From Vibrio metoecus (GTDB lineage Bacteria > Pseudomonadota > Gammaproteobacteria > Enterobacterales > Vibrionaceae), in the NCBI RefSeq assembly GCF_000696385.1, contig NZ_JJMN01000031.1, forward strand, positions 1-64,000: 64,000 nt of DNA, read 5' to 3'. A program made the position numbers and the translations under genes. The notes below the pieces were generated by a model. It was not told where the DNA came from. It worked only from the letters and a program-made list of their open reading frames with translations, and ran no database searches. Shown one piece after another: positions 19,046 to 29,119 of this stretch (its first letter is position 1; the number at the start of each line of letters is the position of its first letter).

Positions 19046-20098
19046 ATGAAAGTTCTAATCATTGGACCCTCTTGGGTTGGGGATATGGTCATGTCCCAAA
19101 GTCTGTACCGTACTCTAAAGACAAAAAATCCGAACTGTCATATTACGGTTTTAGCCCCTGATTGGTGTCGAGCTATTTTATCTCGTATGGCTGAAGTAGA
19201 TGCGATCCTTGCCATGCCTATCGGGCATGGCAAGCTAGAGTTAAAACACCGTTGGCAAATCGCACGATCACTTAAGGCACAAAAGTTCGATCAGGCCATC
19301 GTGCTCCCAGGCTCACTCAAATCAGCACTCATTCCATGGTTGGCGAGAATACCAATACGTACCGGATGGTTAGGTGAAATGCGCTTTGGATTACTCAATG
19401 ATTACCGAAAACTTAATAAACCCGCCTTTCCGATGATGGTTGAACGCTACGTTGCACTAGCGTTCGATAAAAATGAGATCACGAACGCTAAAGAGCTACC
19501 TGAACCTATACTCTGGCCTTCTCTTAGCACTGATAGTGAACGACAGGAAAAACTGCGCATACATTTCGGATTACATGCAGAACGTCCAACGTTAGCCATT
19601 TGCCCAGGGGCAGAGTTTGGTCCTGCAAAACGTTGGCCGGAGTACCATTATGCAACTCTGTGTGAAAAAATCATTCTCCAAAGCTGGCAAGTGGTTATTT
19701 TGGGTTCACAGAAAGATCAACTTATTGGTGAACAAATCATTCGGGCCTTACCCACTGAACTCAACTCCTGTTGCTTAAATTTGGCGGGTCAAACCAAGCT
19801 CGAAGAAGCGGTCGATCTCATGGCCTCTTGCGATGCAGTAGTGAGTAATGACTCAGGCCTCATGCATGTTGCTGCTGCGTTGAATTTGCCATTAGTTGCA
19901 CTATATGGCCCTTCCTCGCCGGACTTTACCCCGCCACTATCCAACAAGGCTCACATTATTCGACTAATCAGCGGTTATCACAAAGTTCGCAGAGGTGATG
20001 GCGAACAGGGCTACCATCAGAGTTTGATCGATATTCAGCCTCAACAGGTGTTTGATGCACTACAGAATCAACTAATACCTCAACAAGGAAACGAATAA
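19046..20098 (+). CDS. waaF: ADP-heptose:LPS heptosyltransferase II
   Basis: 350 residues, GT9 family. It begins MKVLIIGPSWVGDMVMSQSLYRTL, the WaaF signature, and has CPGAEFGPAKRWP, LAGQTKLEEAVDLMASCDAVVSNDSGLMHVAAALN and ALYGPSSPDFTPPLS. It adds the second heptose to the inner core at the cytoplasmic face of the inner membrane. Its stop shares one base with the start of waaC, so the genes are an operon. The 84-base space upstream of the ATG shows no strong promoter. Confidence 0.95.
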   Translation: MKVLIIGPSWVGDMVMSQSLYRTLKTKNPNCHITVLAPDWCRAILSRMAEVDAILAMPIGHGKLELKHRWQIARSLKAQKFDQAIVLPGSLKSALIPWLARIPIRTGWLGEMRFGLLNDYRKLNKPAFPMMVERYVALAFDKNEITNAKELPEPILWPSLSTDSERQEKLRIHFGLHAERPTLAICPGAEFGPAKRWPEYHYATLCEKIILQSWQVVILGSQKDQLIGEQIIRALPTELNSCCLNLAGQTKLEEAVDLMASCDAVVSNDSGLMHVAAALNLPLVALYGPSSPDFTPPLSNKAHIIRLISGYHKVRRGDGEQGYHQSLIDIQPQQVFDALQNQLIPQQGNE

Positions 20099-21087
20099 TG
20101 CGGGTTTTGTTGGTGAAAACCTCATCGATGGGTGATGTCATCCACACCTTACCGGCACTGACTGATGCCTCCAAAATGATCGACGACCTTCGTTTTGATT
20201 GGGTGGTGGAAGAAAACTTTGCGCAAATCCCAAGTTGGCATACGTGCGTTGAACACGTCATTCCGGTGGCACTTCGTCGGTGGCGAAAAACCCCCTTTCA
20301 AGCCAACACTCGCAAACAGTGGCAACACTTTCGCGAACAGGTCACACAAACGCATTACGATATGATTATCGATGCGCAAGGCCTACTGAAAAGTGCTTGG
20401 TTGACTCGAATTCCTCAAGCTCCCGTACACGGATACGATTGGTCATCTGTTCGTGAGCCTTTGGCATCGCTGTTCTACCAACATAAGCACCATATATCCA
20501 AAACTCAACATGCCGTAGAGCGTATCCGCTCTTTAATGTCCATGAGCTTAGGTTATAGTCTACCCAACACAACGGGTGACTATGCTATTGCCCATCATTT
20601 CAGACAAAATCCGAACAGTCATAATATCGCTCCCTATTGTGTTTTTTTGCATGCCACAACTAGAGCAGAAAAACATTGGTCAGAAAACCACTGGCGCACA
20701 TTGATTGCGGCAATGAAACCCTTAGGTATAAGGGTTCGCTTGCCATGGGGTGCCCCCCATGAACAGGCACGCGCCCAAAGGCTAGCGTCAGGGTTTGATC
20801 ATGTCGACGTCCTTCCCAGACTCACCTTGTCAGAAATTGCAGCTCAACTCGCAGATGCCACTGCGATTGTCTCTGTCGATACTGGATTGAGCCATCTCGC
20901 AGCCGCATTGGATAGACCGAATATAACGCTATATGGGCCGACAGATCCTGGATTGATTGGTGGGTACGGTCAACAGCAGCACCCACTTAGCGCCTCACTT
21001 TTAGGCTCTAACGACATTCAGACTCTGACTCCTCGCCATGTTCTAAACGTATTAGAACCAATACTTTCAGCGGAACTTTCCTTATGA
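20098..21087 (+). CDS. waaC: LPS heptosyltransferase I
   Basis: 329 residues beginning MRVLLVKTSSMGDVIHTLPALTDA, diagnostic for WaaC. Further family signs are FLHATTRAEKHWSENHWRTLI and VSVDTGLSHLAAALDRPNITLYGPTDP. It transfers the first L,D-heptose onto Kdo of lipid A-Kdo. It overlaps waaF by one base and the downstream GT9 gene by four bases (ATGA-type), pointing to translational coupling through the core genes. Confidence 0.95.
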   Translation: MRVLLVKTSSMGDVIHTLPALTDASKMIDDLRFDWVVEENFAQIPSWHTCVEHVIPVALRRWRKTPFQANTRKQWQHFREQVTQTHYDMIIDAQGLLKSAWLTRIPQAPVHGYDWSSVREPLASLFYQHKHHISKTQHAVERIRSLMSMSLGYSLPNTTGDYAIAHHFRQNPNSHNIAPYCVFLHATTRAEKHWSENHWRTLIAAMKPLGIRVRLPWGAPHEQARAQRLASGFDHVDVLPRLTLSEIAAQLADATAIVSVDTGLSHLAAALDRPNITLYGPTDPGLIGGYGQQQHPLSASLLGSNDIQTLTPRHVLNVLEPILSAELSL

Positions 21088-22196
21088 CCCAGGCTTGGCT
21101 CGAAACCTATTTACCACATCCTATTGACTGGCTAAAAACACATCGTGTACTGGTGATCAAACTACGCCACCATGGTGATGTTCTGCTCAGTTCTCCGGTT
21201 TTCCAAGTGCTGAAAAATCACTATCCACACCTTGAGATAGATGCACTGGTCTACCAAGATACCGCGCCGATGCTTGAGCAGCACCCAGCAGTCAGCCAAT
21301 TGCACGTAATTGATAAAAAATGGAAATCACAAGGGTTTCTTTCTACTGTTCGCCACGAATTGTCATTGATACAACAGCTTCGCCAACGAAATTATGATGT
21401 GGTCATCCACTTAACAGAATCGAGACGTGGTCTTTGGCTCAAATGGCTGTGCAATGCATCTTATGGTATTGCCGGAAACTACTCGAATAGACAGGACCGA
21501 CTTTGGAAACGAGCTTTCCCACTCCGCTATCCTTTGCCTCGCCAAGGTAACCGCCGTCACACGGTCGAAGTGCACCTCGACAGCCTGCGTAAATCAGGCA
21601 TTGTCGTTAAACCAACAGAAAAAAAACTCGTTTTAAACCTAACTAATGCCGATTTTCAAAAACTTGAACATCAGGCGCCTACGTTACCTTCCGAGCCGTT
21701 TATCGTGCTACACCCAACCTCACGCTGGCTATTCAAAACTTGGCCTTTGGATCATTATCGCCTATTGATTGAGCGTTTGTTGGAAGCCGGTCATAACATT
21801 GTGATTTCCGCAGCTCCAGATCCTGTGGAATTAGATTTAGTGAATCATATGTTGGATGGTTTAACACACCCTCGCTTGATTCGCTTAGATGGCCAGTTAT
21901 CACTACGTACACTCGCCGCACTCATCAGTCGTGCAACTCTTATGGTTGGGGTCGATTCAGTACCAATGCATATTGCGGCTGCCGTGAATACCCCGTTGGT
22001 AGCGCTCTTTGGCCCGAGTGGCGACAACGAGTGGGGGCCATGGAGCCAACAAGCCCATGTGTTAACCAGCCAACATACTTGTCGTCCTTGCGGCTTTGAT
22101 GGATGTGGGTCAGGAAAGGTGAGCGAGTGTCTCGTGAGCATTACTGTAGATACGGTGTATCAAGCAATTGAAAGGCAGCTCAATAAACATGACTAA
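21084..22196 (+). CDS. waaQ: LPS heptosyltransferase III-like (GT9, WaaQ)
   Basis: A 370-residue GT9 protein. RVLVIKLRHHGDVLLSSPVFQVL near residue 24 is typical of WaaQ rather than WaaF/WaaC. VLHPTSRWLFKTWP and GVDSVPMHIAAAVNTPLVALFGPSG form the ADP-heptose site, and a late CRPCGFDGCGSG cysteine cluster is also seen in WaaQ proteins. It probably adds the branching third heptose of the inner core. Overlaps waaC by four and the next gene by eight bases. Confidence 0.9.
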   Translation: MTQAWLETYLPHPIDWLKTHRVLVIKLRHHGDVLLSSPVFQVLKNHYPHLEIDALVYQDTAPMLEQHPAVSQLHVIDKKWKSQGFLSTVRHELSLIQQLRQRNYDVVIHLTESRRGLWLKWLCNASYGIAGNYSNRQDRLWKRAFPLRYPLPRQGNRRHTVEVHLDSLRKSGIVVKPTEKKLVLNLTNADFQKLEHQAPTLPSEPFIVLHPTSRWLFKTWPLDHYRLLIERLLEAGHNIVISAAPDPVELDLVNHMLDGLTHPRLIRLDGQLSLRTLAALISRATLMVGVDSVPMHIAAAVNTPLVALFGPSGDNEWGPWSQQAHVLTSQHTCRPCGFDGCGSGKVSECLVSITVDTVYQAIERQLNKHD

Positions 22197-23319
22197 ACTG
22201 GCAATCGTACGACAAAAATACCGCCCTGATGGTGGTGCAGAGAAATTTGTCGCATCTGCACTCACCGCCCTGAGAGAAACGGAGTCGATAGATTTAACCG
22301 TCATTACTCGCCAGTGGCAGGGGGAGCTAGATCCTCATTATCATGTTTTACGCTGCGATCCTTTTAAGTGGGGAAGAGTCAGTCGTGAGCGAGGCTTTGC
22401 TAAACAAGCACAAGCACTGTTTGCTGATTTTGACTTAGTGCAGAGTCATGAACGCATACCAGGTTGTGATATTTTCCGAGCAGGAGATGGGGTTCATCGC
22501 TGCTGGCTAGAGCATAAATCTCGTATTCAGACACCCGCTCAGGCGAAGGCGATGCAACGTAGTCGCTTTCATCGCTATATCATAAATGCAGAACAAGCAA
22601 TGTTTGATCATCCCAATCTTAAGGCTGTGATCTGTAATTCCAATTTGGTTAAAAGGGAAATTTGCCAACACTTTTCCCTCAACCCAGAGCGTATTCACGT
22701 AATCTATAATGCGGTTGATACTAAACAGTTTCATCCAGACTTACGTCGCTATCGTTTGCCAATTCGTCAGCAATTGGCGATCCCAGACAGTGCGCCCGTC
22801 ATGCTGTATGTCGGATCCGGTTTTGAGCGTAAGGGGGTCGCCGCGGCAATAGAAGCCATCGCCCAAACCCATGCCCATCTACTCATTATTGGCCAAGATA
22901 AACAGGAAAAACGCTATAGAACACAGGCGAAAAATTTGGGATGCCAGGAACGCATTCATTTTCTTGGATTACAAAAACAGCCAGCAGCGTATTATGGGGC
23001 AGCCGATGGCTTTTTATTTCCAACCTTGTATGATCCATTTCCAAATGTCGTGCTTGAAGCCATGGCGGCTGGACTAGGTGTGATTACCAGTACCACCTGT
23101 GGCGCAAGCGATATTATTCGACATGGTGAGAATGGCTTTGTGACTGATGCCCTTGATATTGAAGCCATAGCTCAAGCGATTCGCAGCTTGTCCGACTCGC
23201 AAATGTCTCTAGAGATCGGGCAGCAAGCAAGGATAACGGTCGAACCATTTACCGCTTCACGCTTAGCGGAACAACTAAACACTCTGTATCAACATTTATT
23301 ACAACAATACCGATCATGA
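22189..23319 (+). CDS. waaG: Core glycosyltransferase, GT4 (WaaG-like)
   Basis: 376 residues from the ATG at 22189; an upstream in-frame start inside waaQ is less likely. MTKLAIVRQKYRPDGGAEKF is close to WaaG/RfaG starts; HERIPGCDIFRAGDGVHR and the E-x7-E region YDPFPNVVLEAMAAGLGV support it. WaaG adds the first hexose, usually glucose, to heptose II. It overlaps waaQ by eight and the next GT4 by four bases. The GT4 family is certain; the WaaG assignment is likely but the exact sugar in Vibrio core may differ. Confidence 0.82.
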   Translation: MTKLAIVRQKYRPDGGAEKFVASALTALRETESIDLTVITRQWQGELDPHYHVLRCDPFKWGRVSRERGFAKQAQALFADFDLVQSHERIPGCDIFRAGDGVHRCWLEHKSRIQTPAQAKAMQRSRFHRYIINAEQAMFDHPNLKAVICNSNLVKREICQHFSLNPERIHVIYNAVDTKQFHPDLRRYRLPIRQQLAIPDSAPVMLYVGSGFERKGVAAAIEAIAQTHAHLLIIGQDKQEKRYRTQAKNLGCQERIHFLGLQKQPAAYYGAADGFLFPTLYDPFPNVVLEAMAAGLGVITSTTCGASDIIRHGENGFVTDALDIEAIAQAIRSLSDSQMSLEIGQQARITVEPFTASRLAEQLNTLYQHLLQQYRS

Positions 23320-24422
23320 AAAAATTACACATACTGCATACTGAGTCCTCCTGCGGTTGGGGTGGTCAAGAAATCCGAATTCTAACCGAATCAGAAGGCA
23401 TGATGGCTAAAGGCCACCAAGTAACAATTGCCTGCCCAGCTGAGTCGAATATCTATAGAGCAGCTCAACAACGAGGCATCCCAGTATTCTCTTTGCCTAT
23501 TCAACGCAAAAACTTTAAAGGGCTGCGAGCAATATCAAGCTTTCTTTCAAAACACAAATTTGATGTCATCAATACTCACAGTTCAACCGATAGTTGGTTG
23601 GTGTCATTGACGCTAATGTGGCGACGCCATCGTCCCGGAATCGTACGCACTCGTCACTTATCCACAACCGTCCATAATAATCTCGCCTCACGCTGGCTCT
23701 ACCTGAAAGGCAATGATTTTTTAGTGACTACTGGAGAAAAATTACGCCAAACTTTACACCGTGACAATGGAATCCCTTTGGGAAAAATGCGCTCTGTCCC
23801 GACTGGGATTGATGCCCATCGTTTTACTCCTTGCGATGACAAAGTGGCCGCCAAAACACGAATTAATTTGCCTGCCGATAAAACCATTGTCGGAATTCTA
23901 GCTACAATTCGAACGTGGAAGGGACATGAATATCTTCTTCATGCTCTCGATGAACTAAAACGACATGACTACCATTTATTAATTGTGGGAGATGGCCCAA
24001 ACCGAGCGAATGTAGAAAGCTGCATTGATAACCTACAGCTACGCTCGCAGGTTACCTTGGTAGGAAATCAAGATGATGTTGTTCCTTACCTCCAAGCTAT
24101 GGATCTATTTTGTTTACCCTCTTATGGTAATGAAGGCGTTCCTCAAGGGATTATGCAAGCAATGCTATGCCGCTTACCTATCATATCGAACCGATGTAGG
24201 TAGTATTCTGGAGGGTTTTACATCCCCACAAAAATGGAGTTTGTGTACCAACAAAAAATAGCAAAGAACTTGCTGAGGCACTTAAGTATCTTTTAGAAGG
24301 CTCGGTATTGAGAGAGCAATTTGCAGAATATAGTTACCACCACGCACTCGCTCATTGCACACTGGATAAAATGGTCGATGAAATGGAAGAGTATTTTTTA
24401 TACAGGTGGCGCGTTAAAATGA
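23316..24422 (+). pseudogene. Core glycosyltransferase, GT4, interrupted by single-base insertions
   Basis: The reading frame from 23316 (MKKLHILHTESSCGWGGQEIR) is a good GT4 up to SYGNEGVPQGIMQAMLCRLPIIS, then stops. Protein similarity continues after one extra base near 24189 (TDVGSILEGFTSPQ), shifts again in an A5 run at 24230-24234 (VPTKNSKELAEALKYLLEG), and ends in MVDEMEEYF. A third extra T in the T6 run at 24394-24399 would return to the first frame and end in TGA at 24420, overlapping the next ATG as elsewhere in this operon. Intact length would be ~367 residues. So three +1 changes appear to separate it from a normal gene; sequence error or pseudogene cannot be told apart here. Confidence 0.75.
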
Positions 24423-25537
24423 GAAATTCTCGACTTGGGTTTCGTCTGTTACTACTTGTGGCTCTGCTATACCAGATCCCTAAACGCTGGCTTTTCAGAT
24501 TCAAAAATGAACAGCCCGTTCGGCGAATATTAATTATCCACCAGTTATTGCTCGGCGACGCCCTAATGACAACAGGGCTACTCGCCGCATTACGCCAACG
24601 TTACCCAAAAGCCGAAATAACTCTTGCAGGACCACCGTTTCTCGCTAACTTATATGAGACCCAACCTTATGGCGTGAAGTATCATCCCTTTACACCTAAG
24701 CAATGGACTCATTTATTTACACTGTGGAACAAAGGCCCCTTTGACCAAGCATATATCTTGCTCGATAACCGCTACAGTTGGACTGCTTTGGCCGTGGGAT
24801 GTACGAAAATTATTGGCTATGCTGGACATTCTTGGCTTAAAGACTGGCCACTCAATGATATTCGTACACTACCTCAACAGGTAACCTCGATCACTGAACT
24901 ACTTATCAAACTATCTGGGGATCAGACGCCTCCTCCTTATTCACCACAAGAGTGGCTAGTACCGAAGAGTCCACTTCCAGAGACGGTCGCCACTCCGTAT
25001 GTGCTATTGCATGTAGGCGCTAGCACTCCATTAAAGCACTGGCCTGATGCTTATTGGCAACAATTAGCCGCTGATTTAAGCAAACTAGGCTATCAACCTT
25101 TATGGACTGGAGGTCCAGGCGAAGAGCCGCTTATCGAACGCATCGACCCCAAAAAACAATACCCCAGTTTGGTTGGCCAACTCTCTATTCCACAAATGTG
25201 GACACTGGTTGAAGATGCAACACTCCTAGTTTGCCTAGATACTGGGATTAGCCATATTGCTAAACACACCTTCACACCAACAGTCTCACTGTTTGGGCCT
25301 GGCTCTCCAGCTCTTGCTGGTGTATCTACTTATTTTTCCGCAGCTCCATTTATCGCTATCGATGCAAATCCACATTGTCGCGATCAAACCCTCTTTTTTA
25401 AGCGATCGTTGCCATGGGTTCGCCAGTGCAAACGCAGCATTCAGCAATGTCCAACACCCGGTGCATGCATGCAATCAATCTCTTACGAAACCGTGTGGCA
25501 ATCCTGTCTACACTACTTAAAAATAAACCTTGGCTGA
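24419..25537 (+). CDS. GT9-family (heptosyltransferase-like) LPS core transferase
   Basis: About 372 residues from the ATG at 24419, chosen because AGGTGG lies 9-14 bases upstream and because the ATG would overlap the expected stop of the preceding GT4; the open frame itself begins earlier (24308) only because of the upstream frameshifts. RRILIIHQLLLGDALMTTGLLAAL and LLHVGASTPLKHWP with VCLDTGISHIAKHTFTPTVSLFGPG define GT9. A C-terminal Cys-rich tail (HCRDQ...CKRSIQQCPTPGAC) is unusual. Its donor may be heptose or another sugar. It converges with waaL, two bases away. Confidence 0.83.
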   Translation: MRNSRLGFRLLLLVALLYQIPKRWLFRFKNEQPVRRILIIHQLLLGDALMTTGLLAALRQRYPKAEITLAGPPFLANLYETQPYGVKYHPFTPKQWTHLFTLWNKGPFDQAYILLDNRYSWTALAVGCTKIIGYAGHSWLKDWPLNDIRTLPQQVTSITELLIKLSGDQTPPPYSPQEWLVPKSPLPETVATPYVLLHVGASTPLKHWPDAYWQQLAADLSKLGYQPLWTGGPGEEPLIERIDPKKQYPSLVGQLSIPQMWTLVEDATLLVCLDTGISHIAKHTFTPTVSLFGPGSPALAGVSTYFSAAPFIAIDANPHCRDQTLFFKRSLPWVRQCKRSIQQCPTPGACMQSISYETVWQSCLHYLKINLG

Positions 25538-25539
25538 GA

Positions 25540-26753
25540 CTATTCGTCTTGCGTTAGCTCTAACTGCCGCAATTGCCAAAGCATTCCGAGTAATAACCAA
25601 AACAAGATTAAGTTATTTCGGATAAAAAAATCATCAGTCATACTTTTGAAGAAGAAAAGAGCCATCAAACTCAAACCACTCAACTGTATGACCGTTGCGG
25701 GACGATGCAGAAAAGGCCGAGCAGCACTCGCATAAAGCAAAAGGAAAAGCACCAAACCAATCACCCCAAGCTGTAATTGCTTGTTGAGCAATACATTGTG
25801 GGCATGCATTCGCGTATTCACATCAAATTGCTTAGGGAAATCACCTAGAAAGGTAGAATTAAGGTTCCTATAACCCGCGCCATAGCCAAGTAGAATATGT
25901 CCTTCTGTTTTACTAAAATAGTATTTCCACATCCAAATGCGCGGATCATTCTTACTGACCTCCATCACCACTTCAGTTGGTTCGATAGATTCACCCACAT
26001 AACGGGGGTTTTATCATAAAGGGCTTGATATATAATGAAAAATAACACTGGAACCATCACCAACGCTAATCCCCAGCGCATTTTTCGAGGTAAAAAGAAA
26101 CACAGATAAACAGCAATTAACAACGCTAATAGAACAAAGCACAGTATTCCCATCCGATTTTGCGTTAACAGAGTCGCATAAAGCATTGTAAGCTGATAAC
26201 AGACCAATAATACGCCACACCACCAACGAGATAACGGTAACTGCCATATCAGCAATCCAACCGCTGAAAACAACACTAAAAAAGTTGAACCATCACCCAC
26301 ATTAGGAAAATGTTGGATACTGAATCTCTGCAATACAGTGAAACCAAAACCTTGATGAAAATAAGCGATGACCACGAAAGCAAAACAGGTCCCCGCAACT
26401 AGAGTCCAACTAATGAACCAAGTCTTAACTCGTGCGGACTGGATTTTCAATCCAAGAAAACCCACTAAAAAGGCGACTAGAGGATACAAAATCTCCTTAC
26501 GCAAACCATTCCAAACTAAATCAGGGTTCTTTGTCCACAAGGAGGATGCGGCATACCATAATGCAAATCCCCCCCAACCCAACAACACTGAACGCAGTGT
26601 CTTCAAATTGCGGGCATAGCATATACTTAATATTAGTCCGAGAACGAGAAACCCTAAAACAACACCATTAACATGAGCGTAAGGTAATAGAAAAACCAAC
26701 CCGACTAGCGGCAGCAAAAATGCAAGCTGGAAAAAATAAGAACGATTAATCAT
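25540..26753 (-). pseudogene. waaL: O-antigen ligase WaaL, split by a frameshift
   Basis: A polytopic membrane protein in two frames. The N-terminal part from 26753 has about eight hydrophobic segments and ends ALYDKTPVMWVNLSNQLKW. The C-terminal part continues YVGESIEPTEVV with GYGAGYRNLN and the Wzy_C/WaaL hallmark MHAHNVLLNKQLQLGVIGL. One more C in the C5 run at 26004-26008 (coding strand) would restore KTPRYVGESIEP. WaaL joins polymerised O-antigen to lipid A-core in the periplasm. It is transcribed opposite to the core operon, after a GT9 gene it overlaps. As given the ligase is broken, which would yield rough LPS unless this is a sequence error. Confidence 0.8.
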
Positions 26754-27771
26754 ATTGTAACTTTAAATACGACTCAAAAGCCTGTTGAGAAGATATCGAT
26801 TCGGAAACAGCATTATGCGGCTTGAGGATTTGGTAACATTGGCACCACGGATGCCAATGTTCTATTGATGTATCACCGAAAAAAACCAACAACTTTTTAT
26901 CCAATGCTGCAGCCAAATGCATCGGGCCACCATCACTACAAATAACGCTTTCACATAATGATAACCCAGCTTTAAGAACCTCAACATTTTCAGTAGGCAA
27001 TGGATAGACGGGCAGATTAGCACACAACTCCATCAGTTGCGTTGCACGACTTTCATCTCCAACATCTCGGATATCATCAGCTTTAGCGGGAGCCCAAAAC
27101 AGAAGAAACTGCATCTGTGGATTGTGCTGGCTAATCAGATGAATCAGTTCAGCGTATTTTTCAACACTCCACCGACTTTTAGGACGCCGTACACTAATAT
27201 GAATCCCAACGATAGCCTTATCTGGCGACAAATTAGGTAAGCGTGTTCGTACGGTTTCTAGACTCGAATCTTGTATAAAGATTCGGTTGGGTGGAATTAC
27301 GGGGAGAGGCTCACTGAATACACGCAAATAGCTATGTACCTGCTCCACTTGATGCGCCCCGAAGAAATCGTCTGGATTGAACGGATGTGTAATTGCATTT
27401 TCCCCTTCAATCGCCGCACCAATAATCCGTTGAGCACCAACCGTTTTCGCCACTTTCAGACTATGGTAGCAAGGGCGAGGATTCGCCAGAATCACCGTAT
27501 CAAATCGCTGCTTCTTAATTTCAATCAGCGTGCATAATCTCTGCCAATACAATCCAAATAAAGATTGTCCCGGCTGACGGTGCTTACTTTTCGTATAGGT
27601 AAAAACCCGATCGATATAAGGATTACCGGTTAATACTGGTGCATTCATAGTATTAACATAGGCACAAATGGTCGCATGAGGGAACAAGTGTCGCAATGAC
27701 TCAAATAATGGTGTCGTGCATACTAAATCCCCAATGTTATCACGACGGATAACCAAGATATTTTTTACCAT
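26746..27771 (-). CDS. GT9-family glycosyltransferase of the LPS core
   Basis: 341 residues. KNILVIRRDNIGDLVCTTPLFESL at the start is the GT9 acceptor motif with the conserved Asp; VGIHISVRRPKSRWSVEKYAELI and SVICSDGGPMHLAAALDKKLLVFFGDTS form the donor site. The family includes heptosyltransferases and related core enzymes; the exact sugar is unknown. It overlaps waaL by eight bases and diverges from waaA across 73 bases. This is the fifth GT9 member in the waa region. Confidence 0.85.
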   Translation of the reverse strand: MVKNILVIRRDNIGDLVCTTPLFESLRHLFPHATICAYVNTMNAPVLTGNPYIDRVFTYTKSKHRQPGQSLFGLYWQRLCTLIEIKKQRFDTVILANPRPCYHSLKVAKTVGAQRIIGAAIEGENAITHPFNPDDFFGAHQVEQVHSYLRVFSEPLPVIPPNRIFIQDSSLETVRTRLPNLSPDKAIVGIHISVRRPKSRWSVEKYAELIHLISQHNPQMQFLLFWAPAKADDIRDVGDESRATQLMELCANLPVYPLPTENVEVLKAGLSLCESVICSDGGPMHLAAALDKKLLVFFGDTSIEHWHPWCQCYQILKPHNAVSESISSQQAFESYLKLQYD

Positions 27772-27844
27772 CTTCTAACGCTACCTGATAAAAATGTGTA
27801 AGATCGACTCAGTTTAAAATTGATAATAATACTGATGACGGCGC

Positions 27845-29119
27845 ATGAATCGTTTTCTTTACACCTTTTTGCTCTACTGTTTCCAGCCACTGGTCTTACT
27901 CCGACTTGGGATTCGCTCAATACGCTCCCCCCAGTATAGACATCGCATCAAGGAACGGTACGGACTAGCTTCACTACCACTGCGTGGTGGAATTTGGATT
28001 CACTCAGTATCCGTCGGAGAAACTATTGCTGCCATACCATTGGTCAAAGCACTACAGCAAGATTATCCACACCTTCCAATTACCATAACTACAATGACCC
28101 CAACGGGTTCGGAACAAGTTAAGCGTCATTTCGCCGACAGTGTACAACATTGCTACTTACCTTACGATCTTCCATGTGCAATGAGCCGCCTAATCAATCG
28201 CATGGAGCCCAAACTTGCCATTATTATGGAAACTGAGTTATGGCCGAACATGATACATCAGCTTCATCGAAAAAGGATCCCAGTATTGCTGGCTAACGCT
28301 CGCTTGTCAGAACGATCTCAACGAGGCTATCAGAAAGTTGCAAGATTAACTCGCTCACTACTAAGCGAGTTATCCGCTGTTGCCGCTCAAAATTACACCG
28401 ATGGTCAACGCTTCATCCAACTCGGATTAGAGGCTAACAAGTTGCATGTCACTGGTAGCATTAAATTTGATATTCAAGCTTCAGATAGCGCAATTCAGCA
28501 AGGTCAAGCACTCAAAAGTCTATGGAAAAGTGATCGTCCAGTATGGGTTGCAGCAAGCACACATCAAGGGGAAGATGAACTACTGCTCAAAGCCCACCAA
28601 CACTTTCTCACCCATGCACCTGATGCTCTATTAATTCTAGTGCCTCGCCATCCTGAGCGCTTTGATCGAGTGGCAGTATTGGTTGAGCAAACGGGTCTAT
28701 CTATGCAGCGCAAAACACAATTAGGCAAGTTCAATAACGCAACACAGGTTCTACTTGGTGACACAATGGGAGAATTGATGAGCCTATTTTCAGCGGCTGA
28801 TTTTGCGTTCATAGGTGGTAGCCTCGTCGAACATGGCGGCCATAATCCTCTTGAAGCAGCAGCGTTTGGACTGCCGATTATGATGGGCCCCTCTCATTTT
28901 AACTTCTCCACTATTGCTGAAAAATTAACAGATGGTGGAGCCATGATCACCGTAAACTCCCCAGCGGAACTTGCTCAACAGTTGATTGAGTGGCAAAAAG
29001 ATCGCTCAAGTGCTCAAACTATGGGAAAAAATGCGTTACAAGTTTTGCAACACAATCAAGGGGCTCTTACTCGACATATCGCACTCATTAAACCGTTACT
29101 GGGAGACCATTCATTATGA
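27845..29119 (+). CDS. waaA: Kdo transferase (lipid IVA 3-deoxy-D-manno-octulosonic acid transferase)
   Basis: 424 residues, family-typical. One N-terminal membrane anchor (RFLYTFLLYCFQPLVLLRL), then HSVSVGETIAAIPLVKAL, METELWPNMI, ARLSERSQRGY, LVPRHPERF and GGSLVEHGGHNPLEAAAFG, all WaaA/KdtA hallmarks. It adds Kdo to lipid IVA on the inner membrane, an essential step. The stop overlaps the start of the following WaaE-like gene by four bases. Upstream are only 73 bases shared with the divergent GT9 gene. Confidence 0.95.
   Translation: MNRFLYTFLLYCFQPLVLLRLGIRSIRSPQYRHRIKERYGLASLPLRGGIWIHSVSVGETIAAIPLVKALQQDYPHLPITITTMTPTGSEQVKRHFADSVQHCYLPYDLPCAMSRLINRMEPKLAIIMETELWPNMIHQLHRKRIPVLLANARLSERSQRGYQKVARLTRSLLSELSAVAAQNYTDGQRFIQLGLEANKLHVTGSIKFDIQASDSAIQQGQALKSLWKSDRPVWVAASTHQGEDELLLKAHQHFLTHAPDALLILVPRHPERFDRVAVLVEQTGLSMQRKTQLGKFNNATQVLLGDTMGELMSLFSAADFAFIGGSLVEHGGHNPLEAAAFGLPIMMGPSHFNFSTIAEKLTDGGAMITVNSPAELAQQLIEWQKDRSSAQTMGKNALQVLQHNQGALTRHIALIKPLLGDHSL

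Noticed and set aside
24308..24418. An apparent N-terminal extension of the GT9 protein starting at TTG
   Set aside because: These codons are the displaced C-terminus of the preceding GT4; the GT9 has its own ATG with a ribosome site at 24419.
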